Shown here: piece after piece, positions 23,678 to 35,209 of the stretch | Layout of the letters: every line of letters begins with the position of its first letter | How positions within the stretch are numbered: position 1 is the stretch's first letter | Assembly (NCBI RefSeq): GCF_027887165.1 | Contig: NC_077231.1 | Span: 125,498,487-125,562,486, forward strand | DNA from: Monodelphis domestica | Taxonomy: Eukaryota > Chordata > Mammalia > Didelphimorphia > Didelphidae | DNA: 64,000 bases | Direction of reading: 5' to 3' | Translations under genes and position numbers: made by a program | The notes under the pieces: generated by a model | Told to the model about the DNA's origin: nothing | The model's database searches: none | What the model saw: only the letters and a program-made list of their open reading frames with translations

Positions 23678-24049
23678 GCTTATGAGTTCCTGTTTGGAAA
23701 AGTCTCTTCCTTCTCCTCTTTCTCCCCCTCTGCTATCCCCTGCCCCCAGTCCAGAGGCTAATCGTAGCCTAAGGAAAAATCACCCCCATTTTTACCAGCT
23801 GGTAGAAGTCAGTACTGGGTCTGGGGTGATGGGTCAGAATTGCTGGGTTGGGAGGTTCATCTGGGTCCGGATTGCAGGCAGCAGTCGGGTGGGTGGGGCT
23901 GGGACCAAGTGAGCACAATAGCCAGGAGCAGGAGCCAGAGCCAGGAGCCAGGGGCTTGCTAAAAAGCCTTGGAGAAACATGGCTTAGAAATCATTATCTA
24001 GGCTATCTTTTCTTTTCTTTTCTTTTTTTTTTCATAAATTGAGTTTTCT

Positions 24050-24067
24050 CATCCCATTTGGTTGCCA
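24050..24067 (-). promoter_or_regulatory. Primer-binding-site-like sequence, provirus copy 1
   Basis: On the minus strand, four bases after the 5' LTR, the sequence reads tggcaaccaaatgggatg. It starts with TGG, as primer sites complementary to a tRNA CCA end do. The best partner from memory is a tRNA-Arg type site, but several positions differ. Confidence 0.45.
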
Positions 24068-24071
24068 TAAG

Positions 24072-24398
24072 TGTAACAGTTAAGTTTGGTTTCTCTGCCA
24101 AAAGTATTGTATTTTTATGAGGTTTATTAAAGATTAATAAATAAAAAAATACAAAATAAGAAAAGCACGTGTCTAGGAGGGCTGAAAAGCCCATTCACAG
24201 TCATTTACTCTACATCTTGAGAGACGTGTGTGCTTAGAAGCGGAAGCAGAGAAAGGGACTAAGTAGGCAGAGAGTCAGTTTAAATACAAATTGTGTTCTC
24301 GCACTCAGGTGAGGACTCAGGGTGATATTATAGGGAATTCTGGGAACTACCAAGGACTTCTGGGGATTGAAGGCTGGGGTTCAAATCTTCATTTTACA
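24072..24398 (-). repeat. 5' LTR of provirus copy 1
   Basis: 327 bp, ends tgtaacagtt and cattttaca. It shares nearly its whole length with 20721-21046. Confidence 0.9.
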
Positions 24399-24402
24399 CC
24401 CT

Positions 24403-25798
24403 ATTCTGATTAAAGACTTGGTTTTTCTGACTATTTAATAGTTCTGTGTTTGTTTCTTTATTTTTTCAGTTTAACACTATGATGACAAGTCCAAGTATTA
24501 TGAGAATGGGAGAAAAATCTAGAGAGGAAAACTATAAAGTCTTTTCAGTGTGGGTTTATAGTTGAATAGTTTGACCAACAACAACCTTTTGGGCTTCCAA
24601 TTAAGATGGTGACATCAAAGTTTTAGAGCAACTTTGTTTTTTCTTAGACACCACAGCAAAGATCTAAAAGGGCTCCTGAATCAGTGATCAAGAACACCAA
24701 AGAGAAATATCACAAAGCTCTTCCATCTAGTTTTGTTCTAGACAAGATGATGGCTAGAAATCTAATATAGTGTTTCAGATGGAAGGGGGCCTGAAACTAG
24801 CAGAGCCTTGACCCTTGCCATTTGGAATAGCAGTGAGTGACAGAGGAAGCTCCCATAAGTCACTATACAGGGAGACTAGACTTCATCCTTTCCATGAATC
24901 ATTGCATTGATCTCTTTCTTTGACCAATATTCCCCTCTGACCTATAGCAGGAGACAGGACCAGCCCAACACCCAGGCTGCCTACATGTGTCAGGGGACCT
25001 TGCACAAGGGATCTGGTATTAGCATCATCTCTGATGTTCAATTAGGGCCTTCCAGGACCATAGCAGGAGAGAGTCATCTTCTGCTTGAGAAATGTAGAAG
25101 GAGAATGAGACAGAGAGGGGGATCTCCTATCAGCAGTCATCCTCTTTAATACAAAACGTTTCTGCTGCCAGTCAACTTTAAGTGAGGAAATCAAGAGCTC
25201 TTGATTTTTCATACTCACAAATGAGAAAAAAAAAAGAGGTTTGCAAGGCTATTTCCAAAGCTAGGGATAGAAATCACAGAATTGTTTTTTGCTCACCTAT
25301 GTTAATGGAAAGATGAACAAAGCATGAGAATCAGTTCAGCCTTAAATTTCTCTAGTCCAGTACACATTCTCTAGACGTCCTGTTCAACCATCCCCTCATT
25401 GGAATTTCCATCAAGAAAGTTATAGTTCAAAGATGTGGAACAAGAACAGAAACACTTTCTTAAACTAATTCACTCTTCACTCCACCTCTGGCCCCTCTTC
25501 TCTACAGCCTCAGTTAATCAACTAGGTTGCATTTGGCACATTTATACATTTCCCAATTCTAAAAAAGTCTCTAGGTTCCTGAGAAAAATCAAACATTGAA
25601 ACCTCCAAATGCCTCCCCACAGTGTCCTGAAATGCCATATGAAAAAGTCTCAAGGAGTTAATCTATCCCAGTTCCCAGACAAATCTCAAGTTAGCAGTCT
25701 TTAGCAAGGGCCTGAGATTATTATAATAGTTCAGATAAGATAAAAATTTGAATTATACTGATTGTAATATAGGTAGAGAGAAGAGAATAGATATAATA
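24403..25798. other. Unassigned region
   Basis: 'ccaattaagatggtgacatc' at about 24598 resembles an L1 5' end, and what follows could be an old L1 5' UTR, but I see no ORF1. No other feature recognised. Confidence 0.3.
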
Positions 25799-25909
25799 TG
25801 GTAAGAGTTAAATTAATGTCCAATACTTCAAGTATTATTTTATAAAGTTTATTATCTGACAAAATAGAACCACATGACTAATTTTTTTCTACCTGCTCAA
25901 AAGCCTGCT

Positions 25910-26458
25910 TCACCTGAGGGGATGCCCTTCATGGGGAATGGCTGAACAAATTGTGGTATATGTTGGTGATGGAATACTATTGTGCTCAAAGGAATAATAA
26001 AGTGGAAGAATTCCATGGGAACCGGAACAACCTCCAGGAAGTGATGCAGAACAAAAGGAGCAGAACCAGGAGAATGTTGTACACCGAGACTGATATATTG
26101 TGGTACAATCAAATGTAATGGACTTCTCCATTAGTGGCAATGCAGTGATCCTAAACAACCTGGAGGGATCTACAAGAAAGAACACTATCGGCATTCAAAG
26201 GAAAAACTGTGGGAGTAGAAACACCAAAGAAAAACAATTGCTTGATTACATGGGTCGAGGGGGATATGATTGGGGATGTAGACTCGAAATGAACATCCTA
26301 ATGCAAACATCAACAACATGGAAATAAGTTCTGATCAAGACCACATGTAAGACCTAGTGGAATTGCGCGTTGGCTATGGGAAGGGTAGAGGGAGGGGAGG
26401 GAGGAATAGAATATGATTTTTGTAACCAAGGAATAATGTTTGAGATTGACCCCCCAAA
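25910..26458 (+). mobile_element. 5'-truncated L1 3' end inside an LTR
   Basis: It starts at 'tcacctgaggggatgcccttcatggggaatgg', runs through the ORF2 end (LWYMLVMEYYCAQRNN in translation), the 3' UTR and a short A tail. The 11-bp repeat aaaagcctgct lies at 25899-25909 and 26459-26469. It is the same L1 family as 6908-7418. Confidence 0.88.
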
Positions 26459-26546
26459 AAAAGCCTGCTCTACCAAAGTCACGGCAGGAAGGAAAGAAGA
26501 AGGTAGGCTGAAAAAGGGAGAGTTTATACCTCAGTATGTAATGACA

Positions 26547-29135
26547 CCCATGATCAAAGCAGTGGCATCTCATTGACTACATCATTGTACGCTGGCGAGA
26601 CATCCAGGATGTACAGAGCCATGAGAGGAGCTGAATGCTGGACAGATCACCGATTGATTAGAGCGACTCTTGAAATGCACATTGCGCCTCGCCATCCAAA
26701 ACGGACCCAGACAGTTCGCACATCTTGCAACGGGAGTCGTCTCAGAGATCCATTTTATCTGCAAACATTCTAGTCCTGCGTGAAAGACAAACTGTCTGCC
26801 AAGGGACCACTCACTGGAAGCCCAACCGAGAAATGGAACCAGTTCAGAGACTCGGTGATGGAAACATCAAAGGCAGTCCTAGATCCCAAACAATGCAACC
26901 ACCAGGACTGGTTCGATGAGAACAACACTGCTATTGAAGACCTGTTGAACAAAAAGAACAAAGCCTTTATGGGGTGGCAAAATAACCCAAACTCTGATCC
27001 TAAAAACGACAGATTCAAGTCTCTCCAAGCTATGGCACAGTATGAGATCAGGAAGATGCAAGACCGATGGTGGGAAAAAAAGGCAGAAGAAATTCAGCAC
27101 TTTGCTGACATGAAAAACTATAAACAATTTTTCAGTGCCCTCAAGACTGTCTATGGGCCATTAAAATCCTCCCCCTCCCCCCTTGCTATCCTCTGATGGT
27201 GACACTCTCATAAAAGACAAAAAAGGCATCAGCAACAGGTGGAAAGAACACTTCAGCCAGCTCTTCAACCTACCCTCCTCAGTCTACCAAAGGGGCCTTG
27301 ACTAGATCCCCTAAAACCGCACCATTGAGCAACTTGACATCCTTCCTTCATTAGAAGAAGTCCAAAAAGCCATTAAACAAATGAGTGTAGGCAAGGCACC
27401 TGGTAAAGATGGGATCCCAACCAAGGTGTACAAGGCCTTAAATGGAAAGGCGCTTCAGGCATTCCATATAGTGCTGACCAGCATATGGGAAGAGGAAGAC
27501 ATGCCCTCAGAACTCAGAGATGCCTCTATCGTAGTCCTATACAAGAACAAAGGCTCACGAGCAGCCTGTGACAACCACAGAGGCATCTCACTACTCTCCA
27601 CTGCTGGAAAGATCCTCGCCCGTGTTATAATCAACAGACTCTTGTCATCTGTCTCAGAGCAGAACCTTCCTGAATCACAATGCGGCTTCCGACCAGATCG
27701 CAGCACCATCGACATGGTCTTCACAGTGAGGCAAATGCAGGAAAAATGCCTTGAGTAGAACCTGAGTCTCTACATTGTCTTCATAGACCTGACAAAGGTG
27801 TTCAACACAGTGAATAGGGACGCATTGTGGGTGATCCTTAGCAAGCTCGGTTGCCCAGCAAAATTCGTCAAACTGATCCAGCTCTTTCATGTCGACATGA
27901 CAGGGGAAGTCCTATCTGGTGGAGAGACTTCCGACCGTTTCAATATCTCCAATGGCGTGAAACAAGGCTGCGTCCTTGCTCTGGTGCTCTTCAACCTATC
28001 CTTCACTCAAGTATTACGACATGCTATGATGGATCTAGACCTGGGCATCTACATCAAATACCGACTGGATGGCTCACTATTCGACCTTCACTGCCTGACC
28101 GCAAAAACAAAGACAACAGAGAGACTCATCCTGGAAGCTCTCTTCGCAGATGACTGTGCTCTCATGGCCCACCAAGAAAATCGCCTTCAAATCATTGTGG
28201 ACAGGTTCTCTACTGCAACAAAACTATTTGGCCTGACCATCAGCCTCAGCAAAACAGAGGTGCTGTTCCAACCTGCACCAGTGAGGCCAACGAACCAGCC
28301 GTCATTAACTATCGATGGCATGCAGGTTTCTAACGTCAACACTTTCAAGCACCTGGGCAGCACGATCACCAACGACGGGTCCCTAGACCACGAGATTAAT
28401 GCCAGGATCCAAAAGGCCAGTCAGGCACTCGGGTGGCTGCGCTCTAAAGTCCTCCAACACAGCGGTGTAAGCACTGCGACGAAGCTCAAAGTGTATAACG
28501 CAGTGGTCCTCAGCTCGCTCCTGTACAGTTGCGAGACATGGACACTGTACTGGAAGCACATGAAATTGCTGGAGCAATTCCACCAACGCTCTCTCCTGTC
28601 AATCATGAGGATCCAATGGCAGGACTGAATCACCAACCAGGAAGTCCTCGACAGAGCCAACTCCACCAGCATCGAAGTCATGGTCCTCAAAACCCAGCTA
28701 TGATGGTCTGGACACGTCATCCGCATGGACCCAAAGCGAATACCAAGACAGGTATTCTATGGTGAACTGTCAGCTGGACTCAGGAAACAAGGCCGACCAA
28801 AGAGAAGATTCAAGGATCAGCTAAAGTCCAACTTGAAGTGGGCTGGCATTACACCAAAGCAACTAGAACTCGCTGCCTCTGACAGAAGCAGCTGGCGAAC
28901 CCACATTAACCATGCCGCCACCACCTTTGAAGATGAGCGACGTCGACGTCTTGCCACTGCGCGTGAATACCGACACCAGGCCAAAACTGCACCTCCCTTA
29001 ACAACTGGTGTTCCATGGTCCATGTGCCACAAACTTTGCGCCTCAGTCTTTGGACTTCAAAGCCACATGAGGGTACATCAATAGATAATAATGCACAAAG
29101 ACAATTGTCGTTCTCGGCTTCTGAGAGACTACTAC
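26547..29135 (+). mobile_element. RTE-type LINE, 5'-truncated, with 12-bp TSD
   Basis: A 2.59-kb insertion ends in a short 3' tail (actactac) and is flanked by tatgtaatgaca at 26535-26546 and 29136-29147. It keeps the end of the endonuclease domain, the entire reverse transcriptase and a C-terminal zinc-finger-like end. Base composition is richer in GC than the neighbouring DNA, so it stands out. The absence of a poly(A) tail and the short simple-repeat tail fit RTE-clade LINEs rather than L1. Confidence 0.9.
26573..29084 (+). pseudogene. RTE-type endonuclease/reverse transcriptase, broken
   Basis: This is the polyprotein that nicks DNA and reverse-transcribes the element RNA. The endonuclease end is seen in AECWTDHRLIRATLEMHIAP (about 26630). 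The RT domain shows GKAPGKDGIPTKVYKAL (27390), DNHRGISLLSTAGKILARVI (27570), QCGFRPDRSTIDM (27680), NGVKQGCVLALVLFNL (27950) and the catalytic LFADDCALMAH (28140). The C-terminal end has a CX3CX8HX3H pattern (CHKLC...HMRVH, 29020-29080). Breaks: TAG at 26771, a frameshift in the C-rich run at about 27165-27185, TAG at 27756, TGA at 28626 and another TGA at about 28701. From 27195 to 29084 the frame is otherwise constant. KAFD of the family reads KVFN. Confidence 0.9.
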
Positions 29136-29226
29136 TATGTAATGACAGGAGGACAGCAGGGTGATGGGTAACGTAGTTCAAGGGCTCAAGATTTCTAATT
29201 ACACACAGATACTATGAAGGTAGAAT

Positions 29227-29604
29227 TGAAGAAACATAATGTTATTATGTGAACTTGCCCTCCAGATGATGCCCTAATGGGCCCCTTGTCCCAAGAACTA
29301 AAACTGACATATCCTTATTTATGTATTGCCATAAGGATATGTTAGCTCAAGGCTTCAGATTTCACTGACCTAGGTCACCAGCCAGACCATATGTTAAAAG
29401 GAAGCATCTGGGACTAAGATTGATGTGTCTTCACTTTTGGCAACCCCCACCCCTAGCTCCTCTATATAAGCCAGACCTAGGTAATGCTCTGGGTCTTCCA
29501 CTTCTTGTGGAGGCCCAAGCTATAGCTTGAATAAAGTACCTCTTGTGTATTGCATTACCGTGTGTGTCTCCTCCTTGGAATCTGAACCAGAACCGGACCA
29601 AACA
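29227..29604 (+). mobile_element. Solo LTR, family C (378 bp, 4-bp TSD)
   Basis: Ends tgaagaaaca and ggaccaaaca, flanked by gaat at 29223-29226 and 29605-29608. A clear promoter layout is visible: TATA box tatataag at 29463-29470, then about 60 bp to the poly(A) signal aataaa at 29530-29535, followed by a GT-rich stretch (tgtgtattgcattaccgtgtgtg). This looks the most complete LTR promoter in the window. Confidence 0.88.
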
Positions 29605-29679
29605 GAATAAAAAGTACTTGTAAACTGATTAGATGTGGGGTGAGGAAAAATGAGTTATGGTACCATAGATATGTAACTA

Positions 29680-29795
29680 GAAGTACTTCAGAAACATTCT
29701 AGTCCAACCATTCCATTTTACAATGGATAAAACCAAGTCCTGTGTCACATAGTAGTAAATATTAGAGGCAGGATTTAAAACTATGTCTTGGCTTT
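29680..29795 (-). repeat. MIR-like fragment
   Basis: 'tctagtccaaccattccattttacaatgg' and 'gaggcaggatttaaaact' are in the order of a reversed MIR. Diverged. Confidence 0.35.
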
Positions 29796-29918
29796 GATGC
29801 ATGTTAGAACTCTTTCACTTATATCATGCTATCTGTCTCAAAAATGTCTTAGAGTTGGAAACCATGGTGAATTGAATGATAGCCACATCCTGAATAAAAA
29901 AGATCAGAAGAGGAGGGG

Positions 29919-29995
<77 letters not shown>
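29919..29995 (+). repeat. (GA)n/(GACA)n microsatellite
   Basis: GA units are interrupted by a block of GACA units at 29939-29956. Confidence 0.97.
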
Positions 29996-30000
<5 letters not shown>

Positions 30001-30134
30001 ATAATAAGTTCTATTTTAGATATTTGAGATATTGACAGGACATCCAGTTCAAAGTGGCAGTGGAACTCAGGAAAGAGACTAATATTAGCCAAATAGATTT
30101 GAGAATCTATGAGAATTGATGGGATTATCAAGTA

Positions 30135-30590
30135 CATAAAAAAAAGAAGAGTGCACAACCTGGGCATGCCATGGATGAAGATATAACAAAAGAGACTGAA
30201 AAGGAGCAGTTGGACAAGTTGGAAGAAAACTCATAGGAAACAGTGTCATGAAAATCCAGAGGACAGTGAATTTTACAGAAGGAGAAAATGATAAATGTTG
30301 CAGAGAGGTAAAAAAGGATGAGCTTCAGGAACAGGCCATTGGATTTGTAAAGTAAGAGATCATTTGTAATTTTGCAGAAAGTAGTTTCAGAAGAATGACG
30401 AGGAGCCAGATAGAAGAATGTTTAGAAGCGAGTGAGAGGAGAGGAAGTGGACAGACCTCTTATAGATAGTATTTACTAGTAGTTCTGCTGAAGAACAGCT
30501 GGAGGGCATGATGGCATCAAGTGAAGGATTTTTAAGGAAGGAGAGAAGGGCATATTGATAGGTAACATGGAAAGAATTAATAGGAAGAGA
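30135..30590 (+). repeat. Ancient interspersed repeat, unassigned family
   Basis: 'caggccattggatttgtaaagtaagagatcatttgtaatttt', 'gtagtttcagaagaatgacgagg' and 'gaggagaggaagtgg' match, with divergence, the copies at about 7700-8215 and 51600-51885. Confidence 0.45.
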
Positions 30591-30593
30591 GAT

Positions 30594-30695
<102 letters not shown>

Positions 30696-31084
30696 AGAGA
30701 GAGAGATAGAGATGATTGTAAGGGTAATATGCTAGAGAAGAGCAACTACGACCAAGGGTTAGCTTTGGAAAGTAGAAGTGCCATTTCATTATTAAAGACT
30801 GGAGAGAAGGAAAAGATAGTCAGGAATGATTTCAGAGGGATATGAGATAAGGAGGAGAGGAGAAATGGGAGCTGTTGGTAAATGGAATCAATATTTTTGG
30901 AGAAGTATGAGATAATATATGTAGAAGAGAGAACTTGTTATGGGGAAATAGAATAGTATGGGAGACTTGAGAAGAGAAGAGAAGAGAAGGTTTGGAACAA
31001 TTGTTATGAGTGAGATAGAGAATCAATTGGGGGGAACAATAGGATTGTCTTGCTTCAATGAGGGTCTGGGGGTCTGGGTTAGAT

Positions 31085-31250
31085 TCCCTAGCATATATTC
31101 AAATCTGGCTTCAGATACTTCCTAGCTGTGTGACCCTGGGCAAGTCACTTAAACCCCATTGCCTAGCCCTTACTACTCTTCTGCCTTAGAACCAATACCC
31201 AGTATTCATTTTAAGAAGGGAAGTGAGGGTTTTAATTTTTTAAAATAAGG
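31085..31250 (+). mobile_element. Marsupial tRNA-derived SINE, 5' part diverged
   Basis: 'tgtgaccctgggcaagtcactt', 'cctagcccttactactcttctgcc' and 'accaatacccagtatt' are clear; the tRNA-like head upstream is unclear. Confidence 0.8.
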
Positions 31251-34200
31251 AAGAAACTACAACCAGTACTGGAATCAGCGGCCAAGTTTCTCTGGGAGGG
31301 AACCAGCTCTCAATGAGTGCCAGAAGATGGCACTAATAAGAAAAGCACTGGCAAAAGATATGAGGAAGTCCATTAATAATGAAGCAAGCATTCTAAAGGG
31401 CTCCATAAATATTTGCTAAATTAAGTTTGTATTTTGAGTAGGGCTTCATCATGTGGTGGAATTCACCATTACATTAATAATGATATTATATGTGCTTGTG
31501 TGGGAAAATGACATCATGAAATAATACTAGTGAGGCTCTCCCCCTAGTGTTTCGATCTTAAATCACATTTCCAAGCTGGGTTCCCAGAAGGATGATTGCT
31601 GCTCTCAGAGTTCTGGGCCAGCTACATGGGGCTATAATCCTAACACTTTTGCTCCTAAATTCCTCCTTAGTGTATTTCTCATCAATAACCAACTAATAAG
31701 TCAATAAACATGAAATGTCTACTATGGACCAGTCACTGGGCTAAGTGTTGGGGATACAAAGATCTTTTTCCCACCAGTTGTCCATTAACCCCTTTACCAT
31801 CTCTGTGCTAAGAGCTCCGGAAGTTGTTGTTTCTGCCACTGTTGCTGCCCCTGCGTGTGCAGGCTGGGGACAGGTCTCCACGCTGGGTGTCCTAGACTTC
31901 TTCTGCTGACCTCTTTCATTTTAATCAAATATCATTTCCAGTACATATTGGAGGAACAAAGATGGCAGATTAGGGGACAACTCTCCCAATATTCCTCTCC
32001 ACACAACTTTAAAATAACCCCTCAAATCAGACAGAGCAGTAGGATCAACCAAGTCAGGGTGAGACACAGAGGAATCCAGAAAATAAAATACACCATGGCA
32101 CAATGATTGTAACCATGTAACTGGAAAGAACTAGGGCAACAAAACGAAAACTGAACACTGTTATTCATCTTAGTCCTGAAAGGAGAGAAGAAAATGTTTC
32201 CACTTCTTTGCAGAGGTAGTGAAGAATATTGCTTATGCTACTCAGTTGATGTGGCAATTAATTTTGCTCAATAGCTTTTTCTTCTTTATTCTGTATTACA
32301 AGAGATGGCTCACCAGGCAGGGGACATTCAGAAGAAATAAAGGTGATAGGAAAAAGTTATTATATGAATTTTTTAAAGAAAGAAGGTACAATTGTTGATC
32401 ACTTAAGACCCTCCTACTTCTAATATGATATGAAATAAACACGTTATGAAAAGATATCTCCTATGTTTGTTATGAGCAGCAAATGACTTGGGTAAGGCAC
32501 TCCACAAACCTGGAAAGACTATGTAAACGTCAACATTTTCTTTTTCTTTTAGATGTACTTTCTGAGCTTGAATTAAAATGATCACCAGAGGGCAGCAGAG
32601 ACCTGGTATAAAGTAGCAACATTTTACAACATGGGAAACAAAGTATGGGCCAATTTTTCCCCTTTATGTTGGAATCTTTCTAGCAAATACATTTTTCGGG
32701 AAAAAAAATTAAGCAAATTGCTCCCAGAGAATGCGCATGGTTAAGAAGGTGAGTGAGGCCGAACTTTTTAGATTGTATAAAACTTTTGAAAAAACCCATG
32801 TGTGCCAGTGAACTGGAGCCCTTAGACATGGTCTCCTTTCTCATAAAAACCTTGTAAAGAATACCTGGATAATGATTTGATACTACTAAAGTTGAAATTG
32901 GTCTTACTTTAGTTAAACCTCTACATAAACATGAACACGCCCATGGATCTATATATGTACACCCACACATCCCTACATATCTGTGTGGCAGCTAGCCTTG
33001 GACCCAGGAAGCATGAAATTCAAGATGAGCCTCTGATACCTCTACACTATTAGATACTGAACAGACCTCTCAATGGCCCATGTAGTTTTCTAAGACTACA
33101 AGCTGACAAAGCAATTATTATCTTGTGTGGTGGACGTTTCCTTACCAGGAACTCCTGATGCCAATGAAATGAGAGCTCCAGACTTTAAAAACAAATAAAA
33201 CAGTACATGTAAAGACATAGGACAAGACAGAGGAAAGAGACTGTCTTGCTTTTGTACTTGAATTTGAGGTGTAGTTTTCTGCATAAGCCATGTTCTTATG
33301 CTTGAAAGGAGAAGTTGGCCATCCAGAGGTGACTGCTTCACTCCCTCTTAACCATGCAGATTCGTATTCATATTATTAATTATTGATCAGTGTACATCTC
33401 CAGGTTATGTGTCTAACAAGATGGACCAGCAGGCATTTTCTCCAGTCCCCAATAACTTTTTTTTAATAAAGGAGGAATTACTTGCCAGAGATAGAGTAAT
33501 TATAACTATTTCCAGAGGATAAGAAAGTAAGAAGTATAACAAGATGACTGTTGTGTGAATTAAGAGTGGAGAATAACCAGCCGGAAGATGCTTATTCAGC
33601 ATCTCTCCCTTTACCAACCTTTATGCTCTGAAGAAACACAAACCAACTGACAGAATTGTGTTTTGCAGCCCACTTTAGTCTGCTGGCACATTCCACCCCT
33701 GCACTTCCCTCAGCATCCTGTTGCAACAAGCAGTAGATCTTAACTCCAGCATGTGATATGGAGAGGGAGGTATAGTGGTAGTAGGAGAGGGAGAAATATG
33801 ATTTCTTACTTCCTGGAATGAGCCCTAAGTAAGGGAACCAAAAGTCTATTCTAAACATTCATAGCAGTGTATAAGTGGAAATTTTGCATCCTTTGGACTT
33901 CATCGCTCATTTCCCAGAATTCTTCCCTTGTCCCAAGAATCCTTTCCCCTTTCTGTTTATGTAGGCCCTTTACATTCTGGTTTTTAAACTGTGGGTAACA
34001 CCTCTCTCATTCTCCTTTTCACATGTGAGGCTGGTGAGCTCTCTCTGTTTCTCTAGCCTTTTATTTTCCTTTGCTTCAAGTTTTATTATTCATAAATCTT
34101 ATATATATATATAATGCTTGGAGTACTGGATATTAATTTTTAAAATTTACAGCAGCCTCCCCTAACCCTTTGAAAAGAGGCATACCTTAATTCAATCTAG

Positions 34201-34375
34201 TTATAACACTAAAGAATGGAAGTCACTGGGGTAGGATGCCAGTATGGGTATCAATTAAATAAACATGACAAGCAAAGGAAATTGAACCAACTGTGGTGAA
34301 ACACAGAACTCTATAGATTTCCCAATTGCATAATATTGCACCAGGATATTTGAGCAGTTCAAGAAAGAAAAAAAT
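31251..34375. other. Mostly unassigned; possible L1 5' UTR piece
   Basis: 31680-31770 is an ancient repeat tail ('aaatgtctactatggaccagtcactgggctaagtgttggggatac'). 31948-32105 starts 'ggaggaacaaagatggcagattagggg', as old marsupial L1 5' ends do, and continues for about 150 bp. The rest, including 33080-34375, shows nothing I recognise. Confidence 0.35.
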
Positions 34376-34475
34376 GCCTAAAAAGTCCTATAATGTATTT
34401 ATTGGCTTTGTTGACTATCATAAAACTTTTGACTCAGTTCCAAATTAACATTTTATTCCTCTTATATGAATATCT
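34376..34475 (+). pseudogene. LINE reverse transcriptase fragment (R4-like), part 1
   Basis: The translation NVFIGFVDYHKTFDSVPN resembles the RT palm motif 'FIDYxKAFDSVPH' of Dong/R4-type LINEs. Stops appear soon after. It fits as the upstream part of the element continuing at 35210. Confidence 0.45.
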
Positions 34476-35209
34476 ATAACATATTCTAGCATAGTGGAAA
34501 TTCTTAGCCTATTTGATATGTATATGGAAAACTACTCTTTATTTAAAACTCTAAGGGTTAAAAGTAGGAGTTCAACATAAGTGAGGAGAGCAGTTGAATA
34601 AAAGCATTTAGTTTAATTTGAGAAGTACAGATAGAGAATAGAAAAAGAAGAAAGATAGATTATTATTCTAATACCCTATGACTATACCTAAATTCCTAAG
34701 ACAATCTAAATTTTCTAATAACTTGCTTCTAACTGTCTTCTGAGGACAGGTTCTTCTTGCCTAGTAAACACCAGGTTTGCTCTAACTTACTCTATCTAAA
34801 ATTGATTCATAAATGACTATCTTCCTAAATAATTAGACATAAATCCTCCAATCAGTTTCTATCACCCATTTGTCAGTAGCCAACTGCCAATTGCCCTTGC
34901 CTCAGAGATGGACCTCCTGTTCTCTCCTGATCCAGAGGTAAAAAGCCCCTGTCAGAGTTGCTTCCCTTTTCTCTCTCCTGGTCTCCCTGGTAACAGAATC
35001 TTCAGCTCTGGCTCACTGACACCTGTCAACTCTGATCTACTTAGAAACCCCACTCTCCTGTTTCTTAAGGAGACAGAGGGAGAGATTAAGAAAATCCATT
35101 TAACAAAATATTCCACTAAAAGAAGAGCATCAAGAACAATTCATATAAAAATGTAATATTTTTTAAGGAAACAATTTGAGCCTTACATCATTTTGTCTAT
35201 TTTAAAATC

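Larger units (their letters stand above)
20721..24398 (-). mobile_element. Two-LTR provirus without gag/pol/env (copy 1)
   Basis: On the minus strand the 5' LTR is 24072-24398 and the 3' LTR 20721-21046. The 4-bp repeat ccct flanks the whole unit (20717-20720 and 24399-24402). The LTRs differ at roughly 8% of positions by eye, so this copy is fairly old. The internal part is about 2.9 kb once a SINE at about 23385-23540 is removed. It contains a primer-binding-site-like sequence next to the 5' LTR, a G-rich polypurine tract (plus strand ttcccccac at 21047-21055) next to the 3' LTR, and no gag, protease, reverse transcriptase, integrase or env frame. It is co-linear with 56638-60206. Confidence 0.88.
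25799..29203 (-). mobile_element. LTR, family A', split by L1 and RTE insertions
   Basis: The pieces are 25799-25909, 26459-26546 and 29136-29203. Together, after removing one copy of each inserted duplication, they give roughly 245 bp. They follow the order of the solo LTR at 19277-19555: 'ttaaattaat.tcc.aatacttcaagtatt' at the left, 'gtaacgtagttcaagggctcaagatttctaattaca' (in part) at the right. The sites of both insertions are exact because of their target duplications. The LTR's own duplication was not found. Confidence 0.7.

Noticed and set aside
24000-24050. (TTTTC)n stretch taken for a poly(A) tail boundary of a retroposon
   Set aside because: It lies in the leader of provirus copy 1; copy 2 has a T-rich run at the same place (57009-57020), so it belongs to the element.
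29788-30167. Open frames made of (RE)n, (SL)n repeats; similar at 7478-7756, 30577-30789 and 47808-48014
   Set aside because: Low-complexity translation of (GA)n microsatellites.
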